The notes: generated from the sequence alone by a model not told the origin. A stretch of 58,558 bases of DNA from Lentzea aerocolonigenes (GCF_000955955.1 NZ_JYJG01000027.1:1-58558); one strand, 5' to 3'; counted from the first letter of the stretch, positions 7,852 through 17,006 are shown. Program-made: numbers and translations.

Positions 7852-9704
7852 CCCGGCGCGAGGTCGTCCTCGCTCGGGTCATCGGCGCGCTGGTGGCCGC
7901 GTGTGTGCTCTTCGCCGTCGTGCACACAGCGGTCACCGGCGCGGTTTCGCATCCCCGGAACTGGCTGGTCGCGTTCGCGTGCACCCTGCTCGGGGTGCGC
8001 GTGATCGGCCACGTCCGCAGGTCGGCCGTCGGGTGGTTGTTGCTGGTCATGGGCGTGTTCGGCGGTGTTGCCGTCGCGGTCGCCGGCCAGGCTCCCGATC
8101 ATCCCGCCCGCTGGGTCGAGGCGTGGGTCTGGTGGCCCACCTACGCGTTGCTGCCCGCCGTGGCGCTGGTTTTCCCCAACGGCAAACCGTTGAGCGGGCG
8201 CTGGTGGATCGCCATCGGTGCGTCACTGTTCAGCGCTCTCGTTGGCACGCTTGGGATTGCGTGGGCGTCGTGGGGTGATCCTGTTTCGTTCTGGCAGACG
8301 CCGGGTGGTGGTCTCGCCAAGACGATCACGCTGGTCGCCGTGCTCGCGGCGGGTGTCTCGGTGATCGCGGCAGTGGTGTCGCTGGCTCTGCGCTGGCGAC
8401 GGGCCGAGGGTGATGAACGCCGTCTGCTCGTGTGGGCCGTTGCGTTGCTGGTGCTGGCCGTCGTGGCGACCGTCGTCGAGACCACCGACGGGCACGTCGC
8501 GTGGATCATCGGTGTGCTGGCGTTTCCCGCTGCCGCAGTGATCGCCATCGTCCGCTACGGCTTGTACGACATCAGCCTGCTCATCCACCGGTCGTTGCTC
8601 TACGGCTCGTTGACCGTCGTGCTGCTGCTGGTCTACCTCGGCGTGATGGTCGGCGCTGGTGAGCTGTTCACGAACGACGCCGAGGTCATCGGAGTCGTCG
8701 CGGCCGGCCTCGTGTTCGCACCCATCCGGAGCTGGCTGCAGCGCAAGCTCGACCGGTGGCTGTTCGGTCAGCGCGCGGATCCTTACAGCGCTCTGTCGAC
8801 ATTGAGCGAGAAGCTCGAACGCTCCCAGGACGTCCTGCCGACGGTGGCTCAGACCGTCGCCGAGTCGTTGAAGCTGCCCTACGTGGCGATTCGCGGTGGC
8901 TCGGTGCTGGCCGAACACGGACGCAGCCGGGGGTGGCCTTTGCTGCGGTTCCCCATGACGTATCGGGGTTCTCTGGTCGGCGAGCTCGTCGTCGAGCCTC
9001 GCGCACCCGACGAGCGGTTGAGCGATCGTGAACTGTCGCTGCTCGTCGACCTCGCCCGTTCCACCGCCCCTGCTGCCCAGTCGATCAAGCTGACTGCTGA
9101 TCTGCAGCTCGCGCGCGAACGTCTCGTGCGCGCCCGCGAGGAAGAACGCCTGCGGCTCAGGCGCGACCTGCACGACGGCGTCGGACCGGCGTTGGTCGGC
9201 ATTCGCTTGCAGCTCAAGGCTTTGAGGCGATCGTTGGGTGAGGTCCTGGACCCGGTGCTGGGTGACGTCGACACGACCGCCGGCGAAGTGCGGCGGCTCG
9301 TCGACGGCCTGCGCCCGCCGATCCTGGACCAGGGGCTGGCTTTGGCCGTGCGAGACGAAGCGGCGCGGTTCAACGGCGAGCTGACCGTTCGCGTCGAGGC
9401 CGAGGAGATCGACGGCCTTTCCGCGGCCGTCGAAGTCGCGGCCTACCGGATCGTCGCGGAGGCGTTGACCAACACCGCGCGCCATTCCGGTGCCTCGACC
9501 TGCGTGATCAGCGTGCGCACCGACGGCGACCTGGTCGTGGAGATCGTGGACGACGGGCGCGGCGTCGCCGCTGATGCCCGGCCCGGCGTCGGGCTCGATT
9601 CCATGCGTGAGCGATGCGCCGAACTGGGTGGATCGTGCACAGTGGGACCTGCGGAACCACACGGGACACGCGTGGTGGCGCGGATCCCGCTGGAGGCCCA
9701 GTAA
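7830..9704 (+). CDS. Membrane sensor histidine kinase (NarL-type partner)
   Basis: About 624 residues if translation starts at GTG 7830; a downstream start is possible because no clear Shine-Dalgarno decides it. The N-terminal half has roughly seven or eight membrane helices. A GAF-like/dimerisation region follows, then a HisKA_3 motif with the phospho-acceptor in RRDLHDGVGPALVG (His about 448) and a HATPase_c domain (EALTNTARHSGAS, VDDGRGVAA). Its stop TAA overlaps the response regulator ATG by one base, so the two form a cognate pair. Confidence 0.88.
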   Translation: MALAQRLTRREVVLARVIGALVAACVLFAVVHTAVTGAVSHPRNWLVAFACTLLGVRVIGHVRRSAVGWLLLVMGVFGGVAVAVAGQAPDHPARWVEAWVWWPTYALLPAVALVFPNGKPLSGRWWIAIGASLFSALVGTLGIAWASWGDPVSFWQTPGGGLAKTITLVAVLAAGVSVIAAVVSLALRWRRAEGDERRLLVWAVALLVLAVVATVVETTDGHVAWIIGVLAFPAAAVIAIVRYGLYDISLLIHRSLLYGSLTVVLLLVYLGVMVGAGELFTNDAEVIGVVAAGLVFAPIRSWLQRKLDRWLFGQRADPYSALSTLSEKLERSQDVLPTVAQTVAESLKLPYVAIRGGSVLAEHGRSRGWPLLRFPMTYRGSLVGELVVEPRAPDERLSDRELSLLVDLARSTAPAAQSIKLTADLQLARERLVRAREEERLRLRRDLHDGVGPALVGIRLQLKALRRSLGEVLDPVLGDVDTTAGEVRRLVDGLRPPILDQGLALAVRDEAARFNGELTVRVEAEEIDGLSAAVEVAAYRIVAEALTNTARHSGASTCVISVRTDGDLVVEIVDDGRGVAADARPGVGLDSMRERCAELGGSCTVGPAEPHGTRVVARIPLEAQ

Positions 9705-10357
9705 TGGACGCTGTGACGCGCGTGGTGATCGCCGACGACCACCCGGTGTTCCGGCGCGGCCTGAAGGCGTTGCTGGACGGCGAGGACGGCCTGTCCGTCG
9801 TGGGCGAGGCCGCGGACGGGCTCGAGGCCGTGAAGGTCGTCCTCGACCTGCAGCCGGACGTCGTCGTGATGGACCTGCACATGCCTCTTCTCGGCGGCGT
9901 CGAGGCGGCCAAGCAGATCCTGGAGGCGTTGCCGTCGTTGGGCGTGCTGGTTCTGACGATGCACGAGGACGACGAACTGGTGTTCGCCGCGATGAAGGCC
10001 GGCGCCCGCGGCTACCTCGTCAAGACCACGGACGACGACGAGATCGTGCGCGCGGTACAAGCCATCGGCGCCGGCGAGGCGATCTTCAGCGCCACCATCG
10101 CGCAACGGATGATGGGCTACTTCACCGCGATCTCGTCGTCCAAGGCCGTGGTGTTCCCGCAGCTGACCGACCGCGAACGGGACGTGCTGGAGCTGATGGC
10201 GTCGGGCCTCGACAACACCTCGATCGCGCGCCAGCTCTTCCTTTCCGGCAAAACCGTCCGCAACCGGGTGTCCTCCATCTTCACCAAGCTGCAGGTGGCC
10301 GACCGCGCCCAGGCCATCGTCCGCGCCCGCGAGGCAGGCCTCGGAAGTCCCTCCTAG
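9704..10357 (+). CDS. NarL/LuxR-family response regulator
   Basis: 217 residues. Receiver domain with acidic pocket ADDH (residues 10-13), phosphorylated Asp57 in VVVMDLHMP and the conserved Lys in YLVKTT. The C-terminal LuxR HTH begins LTDRERDVLELMASGLDNTSIARQ. It is translationally coupled to the upstream kinase (TAATG). Regulated genes are not evident; the system may act on distant targets. Confidence 0.93.
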   Translation: MDAVTRVVIADDHPVFRRGLKALLDGEDGLSVVGEAADGLEAVKVVLDLQPDVVVMDLHMPLLGGVEAAKQILEALPSLGVLVLTMHEDDELVFAAMKAGARGYLVKTTDDDEIVRAVQAIGAGEAIFSATIAQRMMGYFTAISSSKAVVFPQLTDRERDVLELMASGLDNTSIARQLFLSGKTVRNRVSSIFTKLQVADRAQAIVRAREAGLGSPS

Positions 10358-10439
10358 TTCGGGACACCGGTCACCTGACAGCGGGACAGGTCCCTCGTTT
10401 GGATCGGCGTCATCCGCCGAGCTTCAGGGGGCTCTACCG

Positions 10440-10985
10440 ATGGACATAACCTGGGACGTCGCACACGCGCGGCTCAGCCACGAACGCATGCTGCACATCG
10501 CTCGTGCGCTCATCTCGATGCGACCGGACAGCGTCACGCTGGGAGGCGGGGAACCCCTCGGCGTGCCAGGCCTGTTCGAGATCGTCGAGATGTTCCGCGC
10601 CGCCGGAATCGGCGTCGTCCTGCGCACGTCCGGCAAGTCGCTGCACCCGTCGATGGTGCGGACCTTGCTCGTCTCGTGCTCACGCATCGAGGTGTGCGCG
10701 ATGGCGTTCACCCACGCACTGCACGCGTTGCACCTGTTCGACATCGGCGCCGCCAAGCTGGACCGGCACGCCGTGTTCGGGCTGGACGCCACGGGCATCC
10801 GGCGCGGCTTCGACCGGCTGGAGGACTTCTGCGCCACCACCGCCTTCGAGCTGCGGCACCTGGGCTTCATCGCGTTCAGCGACACGATCGGCCCCGACCA
10901 CGCCCAGTACCTGCAGTCGCTCGCACCTCAGACGGTCCGGGTGACCGTGGAGACCGCCAACACCTCGGTCGTCAGAGCCAGGTGA
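10440..10985 (+). CDS. Radical-SAM-like protein lacking the iron-sulfur cysteines
   Basis: 181 residues, with an AGGGGG ribosome binding site 9 nt before ATG 10440. The segment SVTLGGGEPLGVPGLFEIVEMFRAAG followed by VVLRTSGK strongly resembles the GGEP motif and second strand of radical SAM enzymes. The region where CxxxCxxC should lie (residues 1-35) has no cysteine, and the in-frame codons upstream to about 10356 encode none either. The few cysteines present (in SCSRIEVC and DFCATT) are not spaced as a cluster motif. It is also shorter than the normal barrel. It may be a degenerate or regulatory derivative; the function is unknown. Confidence 0.6.
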   Translation: MDITWDVAHARLSHERMLHIARALISMRPDSVTLGGGEPLGVPGLFEIVEMFRAAGIGVVLRTSGKSLHPSMVRTLLVSCSRIEVCAMAFTHALHALHLFDIGAAKLDRHAVFGLDATGIRRGFDRLEDFCATTAFELRHLGFIAFSDTIGPDHAQYLQSLAPQTVRVTVETANTSVVRAR

Positions 10986-11009
10986 CCAGGGCACGCCAGG
11001 AAGTCGTGG

Positions 11010-11039
11010 AGAACGCGAGAACCCCACCACTCGCGTTCT
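11010..11039. terminator. Bidirectional hairpin between convergent genes
   Basis: AGAACGCGAG and CTCGCGTTCT make a perfect 10-bp stem with a 10-nt loop between the convergent genes ending at 10985 and 11082. It is likely to terminate both. Confidence 0.75.
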
Positions 11040-11081
11040 TCGTGCTTCTCGGTCGTACTTGCTTCCAGTCAGGGCTTGCTT

Positions 11082-11927
11082 CTAGGCAACACCGATGCCG
11101 GGGTCATTGAAATCCTCGCGCAACCCGTGGGCGTACTCCATCAGCATCTTCCGCGACCGCTCCTCATCCAGAGCGAGAACGTTCAACCGCTGGAAGTGCT
11201 TCTTCGCCCGCGTAACGGCCTTGTCATCCTGCGCGAACACCTGGGCCATGTCGGTCTCCGTGTAAACCACGGGAGACGCTTTGCCGAACTCGAACAGTTG
11301 GCATGGCGAGCGGAGCGTGCTGACAGACTCAGGCACGATCCGAAAGACGTGCGTACGGTGGAGAAGCCGCTTGTACTGCTCCATCATCACCTGCGCGTCA
11401 CCGAACCGCCTCCGCAGGGCGAGCTCATGCACGTAGAACACACATTCCGGGCGGTGGGGCCGCCGCAGGACCGCCTGTCGCGCCATGCGTGCCTGGACAC
11501 ACATCTCGATGTCCTCCGGCGGTTCGAGCTTGGCGTCGGTGAACAGCGCCCGCGCGTAGTGCTCTGTCTGCACGAGCCCATGGACGTTCACGACCTCGTA
11601 GGAATAGATCTTCGTGGCCATGGACTCGGCCAACACAAGCGTGCGCAGGTTGTCCGACCGCGTCACGGTGCAGGGATCGAACGCGTTGCGGTAGCGGTCA
11701 TGAAACCCCTCGACGTAGCTGAGATCCTTGCCGCACGTCGCCATGAACTGCGCGAGATCGACCTCCGTGGCGCGCGCCTTACCTCGCTCGATGTTCGACA
11801 CCTTGCTGGGATCCCAGCCGAGGTGGACGGCCATCGCGCGGCCGTTGAACGAAGTGCAGGACTCCCTCAGCTGACGCAACTCGTCCCCGAGAAGCCTGCT
11901 GTAGGCAGTAGAAATGATCGCGGTCAT
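11082..11927 (-). CDS. XRE-family regulator with C-terminal sensor (DUF5753-type)
   Basis: 281 residues from ATG 11927. The N-terminal HTH (RAMAVHLGWDPSKVSNIERGKARATEVDL) is a Cro/C1 type; the remaining about 200 residues match the large C-terminal domain of the actinomycete XRE family that carries DUF5753 (VNVHGLVQTEHYARAL, MARQAVLRRPHRPECVFYVHE). These genes often sit beside small effector genes. Here its ATG overlaps the stop of the upstream WYL regulator by 4 nt, an unusual coupling of two unrelated regulators. Confidence 0.88.
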   Translation of the reverse strand: MTAIISTAYSRLLGDELRQLRESCTSFNGRAMAVHLGWDPSKVSNIERGKARATEVDLAQFMATCGKDLSYVEGFHDRYRNAFDPCTVTRSDNLRTLVLAESMATKIYSYEVVNVHGLVQTEHYARALFTDAKLEPPEDIEMCVQARMARQAVLRRPHRPECVFYVHELALRRRFGDAQVMMEQYKRLLHRTHVFRIVPESVSTLRSPCQLFEFGKASPVVYTETDMAQVFAQDDKAVTRAKKHFQRLNVLALDEERSRKMLMEYAHGLREDFNDPGIGVA

Positions 11928-12892
11928 TCCCCCGAACGTAAGCCTTGGAGATGCTCCAAGCACCCACTCACTCGGGTGAAAACGGTGCCGAGCGCGGCGT
12001 CGAGCTCGGGTGAGGACTGCTCGATCACGAAGTCCGCGTCCAGCATCAGCAGGTTGAGTGCGAGCGCGCTCGGCGACTCGGCGGTGGCGTGCACGCGGCA
12101 GCGGTGGTCGTCCACCATTTCGACGGGCACGGTCGACGGCAGTGTGGCGGTGATCAGCGCGGCCGGAGCGTCGACCACGACGACGGCGCGATGGCGGGCG
12201 AAGACGGAGTCGATGCCCTGCACCACATCCGCCGCGGACGGGGCCTCGCGCGGGGAGAACTTCGCGCCCTCCGGACGTTTCACGGCCATCCGGTCGAGCC
12301 GGAACTGCCGCCAGTCGTCGCGGTCCGGGTCGAAGGCGATGAGATACCACCGCCGCCCGACCTGGACGACGCGGTGCGGCTCGACTTCGCGGCGGCTTGC
12401 CGTGCTGGCCCGTGTCACGTAGTCGAAGCGGACGCGGCGGTGATCGCGGCACGCCCCGGTGAGGAAGATCAGCACTTCCGGGTCGACGCCGCCGGCGGCT
12501 CCGGTCGCCTCCGTGTAGTCGCGCATCGCCGAGACCCGTCCGCGCAGCCGGCGCGGAAGCACCTGTTCGAGCTTCACCAGGGCGGTGCCCGCGGCTTCGC
12601 CCAGGTCGGTGTTGCCGCTTCCGGTCGCGGTCCGCAACGCGATCGCGATGGCCACCGCCTCGTCGTCGTCCAGTTGCAGCGGAGGCAGTGCGGCGCCGGG
12701 ACGAAGCCGGTAGCCGCCGGCCACTCCGGGTACCGCTTCGACGGGATAGCCGAGGTCGCGCAGCTTCTGCACGTCGTAGCGCACGGTCCGGGGGCTGACC
12801 GCGAGCCGGTCGACCAGCTCCGCGCCGGTCCACGACGAGCGGGTCTGCAGCAGGGTCAGCAGCGCCAGCAGGCGGGAGGACGGGTTCGTCAT
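11924..12892 (-). CDS. YafY-type HTH/WYL-domain regulator
   Basis: 322 residues from ATG 12892, chosen because MTNPSSRLLALLTLLQTRSSW is the canonical start of this family; longer frames exist upstream but cross the neighbouring promoter. HTH_11 domain with SPRTVRYDVQKLRDLGYPVEAVPG, then a WYL domain (DHRRVRFDYVT, EPHRVVQVGRRWYLIAFD) and a WCX-like tail. Such proteins sense small ligands or nucleic-acid fragments. It is divergent from the NmrA-like gene with a perfect 11-bp palindrome between them, so it probably represses that gene and itself. Confidence 0.9.
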   Translation of the reverse strand: MTNPSSRLLALLTLLQTRSSWTGAELVDRLAVSPRTVRYDVQKLRDLGYPVEAVPGVAGGYRLRPGAALPPLQLDDDEAVAIAIALRTATGSGNTDLGEAAGTALVKLEQVLPRRLRGRVSAMRDYTEATGAAGGVDPEVLIFLTGACRDHRRVRFDYVTRASTASRREVEPHRVVQVGRRWYLIAFDPDRDDWRQFRLDRMAVKRPEGAKFSPREAPSAADVVQGIDSVFARHRAVVVVDAPAALITATLPSTVPVEMVDDHRCRVHATAESPSALALNLLMLDADFVIEQSSPELDAALGTVFTRVSGCLEHLQGLRSGE

Positions 12893-12911
12893 GTCTTCAT
12901 GATGGACTCGG

Positions 12912-12936
12912 ATTGCGGCAAGGATCTTGCCGCAAT
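12912..12936. promoter_or_regulatory. Perfect palindromic operator between the WYL regulator and NmrA-like gene
   Basis: ATTGCGGCAAG-GAT-CTTGCCGCAAT: 11-bp arms, 3-nt spacer, in the 63-nt divergent intergenic region. It overlaps an alternative ATG at 12935, which supports the start at 12956 for the downstream gene. Probable WYL regulator binding site (inference from position). Confidence 0.7.
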
Positions 12937-12955
12937 GTGGACCAACCTGGTGCTC

Positions 12956-13816
12956 ATGAACACGAACAGCACCAGGACCGTCCTCGTCACCGGCGCCACC
13001 GGCACCATCGGCCGCCACCTCGTCGACCAGCTGCTCGCCGGCGGCCACCGGGTTCGGGCGCTGACCCGTTCCCCCGAGAAAGCGAACCTGCCGGAGCAGG
13101 TGGAGCTGGTCGCGGGTGACCTCACCGCGGCCCCCGCGGAAGGCCTGTTCGAGGGTGTCGACAGCGTGTTCGTCTTCCCCGTCGAGGAGGTGGCCGGGTT
13201 CGTCAAGGCCGCCGCGTCCGCGGGAGTCCCGCACCTGGTGCTGCTCTCGTCGCTCGCCGCCGCGCTCGAGCACGAGCGTGATCGCGGTTCGGCCAGTCAG
13301 GTGCACCACAGCGCGATCGAGGACACCGTTCGCGACAGCGGTGCGACGTGGACGATCCTGCGACCAGGCACGTTCGCCGGGAACCTGCTGCCCTGGGCTC
13401 AGCCGATCCGCTACACCGGCGGGGTGAGCGGGCCGTATCCGACTTCCGCCCAGGCGCCGATCCACGAGGCCGACATCGCCGCGGTCGCCGCGGTGGCCCT
13501 GACCGAGCCAGGACACGCCGGCAGGCACTACCCGATGACCGGTCCGCAGGCGCTGACCAGGGTCGAGCAGCTCCACGCGATCGGCACGGCCATCGGCCGT
13601 GAGCTGCGGTTCACCGAGACCACGCCGGACGAGTTCCGCACCGAGATGCGCTCGTACGGCGTCGGCGACGACATCGTCTCGATGCTCCTCAACTACTGGT
13701 CGGACACCGTCGACACCCCTGACGTGGTGCGCCCGACCGTGCGGGAGGTGACCGGAAGGCCGGCCCGCACGCTCGCGGAATGGGCGGTCGACCACGCGGC
13801 GGCCTTCACCGGCTGA
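12956..13816 (+). CDS. NmrA/SDR-like NAD(P)-binding oxidoreductase
   Basis: 286 residues from ATG 12956. The Rossmann motif VTGATGTIGRHLVDQL is at the N-terminus; the rest matches atypical SDR/NmrA-like proteins that act on quinones or sense NADP (LVLLSSLAAA, ILRPGTFAGNLL, APIHEADIAAVA). The canonical YxxxK is absent, as in many atypical SDRs. It is divergently transcribed from the WYL regulator, a common arrangement for small-molecule-responsive reductases. Its 3' end overlaps the convergent MFS gene by 11 nt. Confidence 0.88.
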   Translation: MNTNSTRTVLVTGATGTIGRHLVDQLLAGGHRVRALTRSPEKANLPEQVELVAGDLTAAPAEGLFEGVDSVFVFPVEEVAGFVKAAASAGVPHLVLLSSLAAALEHERDRGSASQVHHSAIEDTVRDSGATWTILRPGTFAGNLLPWAQPIRYTGGVSGPYPTSAQAPIHEADIAAVAAVALTEPGHAGRHYPMTGPQALTRVEQLHAIGTAIGRELRFTETTPDEFRTEMRSYGVGDDIVSMLLNYWSDTVDTPDVVRPTVREVTGRPARTLAEWAVDHAAAFTG

Positions 13817-14963
13817 GCGTGGCAGCAGCTCCGATGGCCGCCGCGATGATCGCTGTCGTGGCGGCCCATCCGAGCTGTGCGACCGCTACCGCACCGAACG
13901 CCGTACCAAGGCTGCCGCCGATGAAGTAGACGACCATGTAAGCGCTGTTGAACCGTGCGGGTGCCGTGGGATCGATGGCGAGGACGGTGCTCTGGTTCGA
14001 GACCTGTGCGGCGAACAAACCGGCGTCGAAGAGCACCAGGCACACGAGGGTCGCGGCGGTGCTCGTGAGCGACCAGCCGATGAGGACCGCCGCTGTGCCC
14101 GCCACGGCCAGGCCCAGCAGGATGACCCGCCGAGCACCTGCGCGGTCGGTCCAGGCACCGGCGATCTGGGTCGCGAAGATGCCCGAGACACCGGCCAGTG
14201 CGTACAGCCCGATCCGTTCGGCGGAGTACGAGTACGGCGGCTGCGAGAGGACCACCGCGAGTCCTGACCACAAGGTGCAGAACGCGAAGAACCACAGGGC
14301 CCCGCGGATTGCCGCGAGCCGGAGCACGGCGTACCGGACGAACAGGCCGGGAAGGGAACGCAGCGTCTCGCCGTACCGCAGGTCGGTGGCGCTGCGCGTG
14401 GGTGGCACCAGCAGCAGACATCCCGCCGCGACGACCGCACAGGCCGCGGCGAACACCAGAAGCGTTGCGCGCCAGCCGATCTCGTCGGTCAGCCAGCCGC
14501 CGGCGATCCGGCCGGCCAGAATCCCTGCCGAGATACCGGCGGTCACGATGCCCAGGACCGTCGCGCGCCTCGGCACGGGTGCGAGCCGTCCCGCCACCGA
14601 GCTGAGACCCGCACCCACGGCCGAGCACGCCCCGGTCACGGCAGTCAGGGCGCCCAGCATCACCACGCCACCGGCGGCCGCGCTCGCCGCCAGCGCCACG
14701 GCCAGAACTGCGAACTGCCCGGCGAGAACCCGCGACGGAGCGAACCGGTCGACCAGGGGGACGAGGACGGCGAGCCCTGCCATGTATCCGGCCGGTCCGC
14801 CCGCGAGCGCGATCCCGACAGCGGTGACCTGTGAGCTCAACGACTCCGCGACGTCCGCCATCGCGGGTTGCAACGCGTACAGAGTGGACGTTCCCAGCGC
14901 GGCCGCGAGTGCCATGAAGAACACCGCGGAACCACGCAGCCGACTGACTTGATCAGTGTTCAC
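13806..14963 (-). CDS. MFS transporter (drug/metabolite efflux type)
   Basis: 385 residues, twelve predicted helices. MFS-like cytoplasmic motifs include VDRFAPSRVLAGQ after helix 2 and GRIAGGWLTDEIGWRATLL. The closest general resemblance is to AraJ/YnfM-like exporters. Substrate unknown. No regulator is adjacent in the same orientation; it converges on the NmrA-like gene with an 11-nt 3' overlap. Confidence 0.88.
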   Translation of the reverse strand: MNTDQVSRLRGSAVFFMALAAALGTSTLYALQPAMADVAESLSSQVTAVGIALAGGPAGYMAGLAVLVPLVDRFAPSRVLAGQFAVLAVALAASAAAGGVVMLGALTAVTGACSAVGAGLSSVAGRLAPVPRRATVLGIVTAGISAGILAGRIAGGWLTDEIGWRATLLVFAAACAVVAAGCLLLVPPTRSATDLRYGETLRSLPGLFVRYAVLRLAAIRGALWFFAFCTLWSGLAVVLSQPPYSYSAERIGLYALAGVSGIFATQIAGAWTDRAGARRVILLGLAVAGTAAVLIGWSLTSTAATLVCLVLFDAGLFAAQVSNQSTVLAIDPTAPARFNSAYMVVYFIGGSLGTAFGAVAVAQLGWAATTAIIAAAIGAAATLSR

Positions 14964-15034
14964 GCCGACCAGTGTCGTGAAACGCCGGTCTCTGGTGCTG
15001 GCGGGATTCGGACCTCACCGGCCATCGAGAACGC

Positions 15035-15970
15035 TCAGAAAACCCTGCCGCGGCTGGAGAAAACGTCGTCGATCGAGCTTTGCGACCCGAGGGCGAGCCG
15101 CAGCAGCACGCGTGCCTTGCGCGGGCACAACCACCCGGCCATGACCGCACCGCGCTTGATCAGATCGGACTCGGATCCGGTGAAGCCGTAGGTGTTCCGG
15201 AACGTGGTGCCCGCGCCGGTCCGCGTCGCCACCACGACCGGGAAGCGTGCGCGCGAGATCGCTTCGGCCATGCTCTCCGAGACGTGTCCGACGCCGGTTG
15301 CCGCGACCACGACTCCGCCCACGTCGAGCCAGTCGAGGAGCGAGCCGTCGTCGTCCAGCGTCGCTTCGAGAAGCGGAACCGTTGGCACATCCCGGGGTCG
15401 TGGCAACGCGGGCAACTGGTGCGCGGGGTGGAAGTACTGCGGTGCGCCTTCGATCACGAGTCCGAGCGGGCCGGGGAACGACTCGAAGGCGTTCAGGAGG
15501 CTGCTGTGCGCCTTGCGAACCCACCGCGCGGCGTGGATCTCGTCGTTGATCACCAGCAGTGCGCCGCGTCCGCGGGAGTTGCCGGCGCCCGCGGTCGCGA
15601 CTGCCGCGGCGAGGTTGGCGGGACCGTCCGGGCCGGGCAGTCCTGGGTGTCGCATCGCGCCGGTGACGACGACCGGTTCCTCGTGCGGCCACAGGCAGTC
15701 GAAGAAGTAGGCGGTCTCTTCGAGGGTGTCGGTGCCCTGGATGATCACGACACCGACGGCACCCCGCGAGACCTGCTTGTCGGCCCAGTCGAAGGCTTCG
15801 AGCAGCGCGGTGAACGTGAGCGAGGCGCCGGGGATCGTCGCCAGGGTGGCGATCTCCCCCACTTCCAGGCCCTGGACCAGGTCCTTCGCGCCCAAGGTCG
15901 GTGACACCGCACCGGAGCCCGTCATCGTGATCGTGCCGCCGAGCGATGCCACCGCCACCTGTGAGCTCAT
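15035..15970 (-). CDS. L-asparaginase-family amidohydrolase
   Basis: 311 residues. N-terminal nucleophile motif SLGGTITMT (Thr13) and the second signature QGTDTLEETAYFF with Thr80-Asp81, plus VVVTGAMRHPG, are the catalytic parts of type I/II asparaginases. In the second signature Gln replaces the usual His before GTDT. There is no signal peptide, so it should be cytoplasmic, converting Asn (or a related amide) to Asp and ammonia. It stands alone, with the ruined lyase gene upstream. Confidence 0.88.
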   Translation of the reverse strand: MSSQVAVASLGGTITMTGSGAVSPTLGAKDLVQGLEVGEIATLATIPGASLTFTALLEAFDWADKQVSRGAVGVVIIQGTDTLEETAYFFDCLWPHEEPVVVTGAMRHPGLPGPDGPANLAAAVATAGAGNSRGRGALLVINDEIHAARWVRKAHSSLLNAFESFPGPLGLVIEGAPQYFHPAHQLPALPRPRDVPTVPLLEATLDDDGSLLDWLDVGGVVVAATGVGHVSESMAEAISRARFPVVVATRTGAGTTFRNTYGFTGSESDLIKRGAVMAGWLCPRKARVLLRLALGSQSSIDDVFSSRGRVF

Positions 15971-15985
15971 GGGCTCACTCTAGGG

Positions 15986-16290
15986 TCACCGGGTCCAGCA
16001 GGTGATGTTGCGGAAACGGGCCTCGGCGGGGGCGCTGCCGTGGTGGTAGACGCCGTTCTTGAAGTGCCGGGTGGCCTTGCCGCGGTCGTTCACCGCTCGG
16101 GGTGCCGGGGTCGCCGCCGCGGACACGCAGGATCTGCATGATTGTCGGGCCGTTGACGTAGCGCGCGCTCTCAGGCAGGTAGTAGGGCTTCTGGATCTTG
16201 TAGGTGAACGGCTTCCGCGTCTACGCAGGCGTGCGCGGGTGTCGCGAGCAGCGCAGTGTTCACGGACGACGCCACCTGGCATCGGCTCGT
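15986..16290 (-). pseudogene. Remnant of a second lyase-like gene
   Basis: The last 30 codons (HFKNGVYHHGSAPAEARFRNITCW) are nearly identical to the C-terminus of the intact gene at 16329-17006. Further upstream in another frame lie pieces matching its N-terminal half (KPFTYKIQKPYYLP...SARY) fused to NGPTIMQILRV, so an internal block is missing, and a signal-peptide end (ALLATPAHA) is in a third frame. At least two frameshifts and a large internal deletion make this a decayed tandem paralogue. The 5' limit is approximate. Confidence 0.8.
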
Positions 16291-16328
16291 CCCCAGCGAT
16301 CCGGAGATCGCCGGGGACGAACCTCCGG

Positions 16329-17006
16329 TCACTGGCGCCAGTAGGTGATGTTGCGGAAGCGGGCCTCCGCGCGGCCGCTGCCGTGGTGGTAGACGCCGTT
16401 CTTGAAGTAGCGCGTCGCCGGGCCCTCGTCGGCGTGGGTCAGCTTGAGGGCGCCGTTGTAGTAGACCTTGACGGTGCCGCGTCCGCCCGCGACCGCGGTG
16501 TGCTCGACCCGGATCTTGAACCACTTGTTGTAGATGCCGGTGGCGATGACCTGGTCGCTGTCCTTGCGCAACGAGCCGCCGTTGATGTTGGCGACGTTGA
16601 GCATGACGTCGGTGGCGCGGGTGCCGTCCGGGCGGCTGCCGCGCAGGATCTGCACGACGGTCGGGCCGCTCACGCCGGACGGGATGTAGATCTCGCCCTC
16701 CCACGCGCGCGAACCGCTGGAGTACTCCTGGTTGAAGCGCATCTCGGTGCGCGGATCCGTTGGGCTGCCTTGGGTGTGGGGCTGGTCGTAGTCGTAGACC
16801 CACATGGTGTGCACGCCGCCCTCGAACTTGTAGCGCGCGCTCAGGGCGAGGTTGTACGGCTTCTGCATGGTGTACGTGTACGGCGCCGAAACCCATTGGG
16901 CGGACGGCGGCTGAGCGAGGGCCTGAGCCGCCGGCGCCACGATCAACGGGGTGGCCAAAGCCAGTGCCAGTACGGAACGACGGGTGTGGAGTGCAGGGGT
17001 TTCCAC
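16329..17006 (-). CDS. Secreted PL7/PL20-like jelly-roll polysaccharide lyase homologue
   Basis: 225 residues from GTG 17006, selected because GGAGGG lies 7 nt upstream; an ATG 39 nt further out would put the operator inside the coding region. A twin-Arg-like signal (TRRSVLALALATP) precedes the mature domain. RTEMRFN, VVQIL and YFKNGVYHH correspond in order to the RxExR, QxH and YFKxGxYxQ motifs of alginate/glucuronan lyases, but the central catalytic His is replaced by Leu and the last Gln by His. Activity is therefore uncertain; a binding role is possible. A dre-like operator lies just upstream. Confidence 0.7.
   Translation of the reverse strand: METPALHTRRSVLALALATPLIVAPAAQALAQPPSAQWVSAPYTYTMQKPYNLALSARYKFEGGVHTMWVYDYDQPHTQGSPTDPRTEMRFNQEYSSGSRAWEGEIYIPSGVSGPTVVQILRGSRPDGTRATDVMLNVANINGGSLRKDSDQVIATGIYNKWFKIRVEHTAVAGGRGTVKVYYNGALKLTHADEGPATRYFKNGVYHHGSGRAEARFRNITYWRQ

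Noticed and set aside
10383..10395. Short GGGAC-AG-GTCCC hairpin after the response regulator
   Set aside because: Only five pairs with a two-base loop and no T-tract, too weak to call a terminator.
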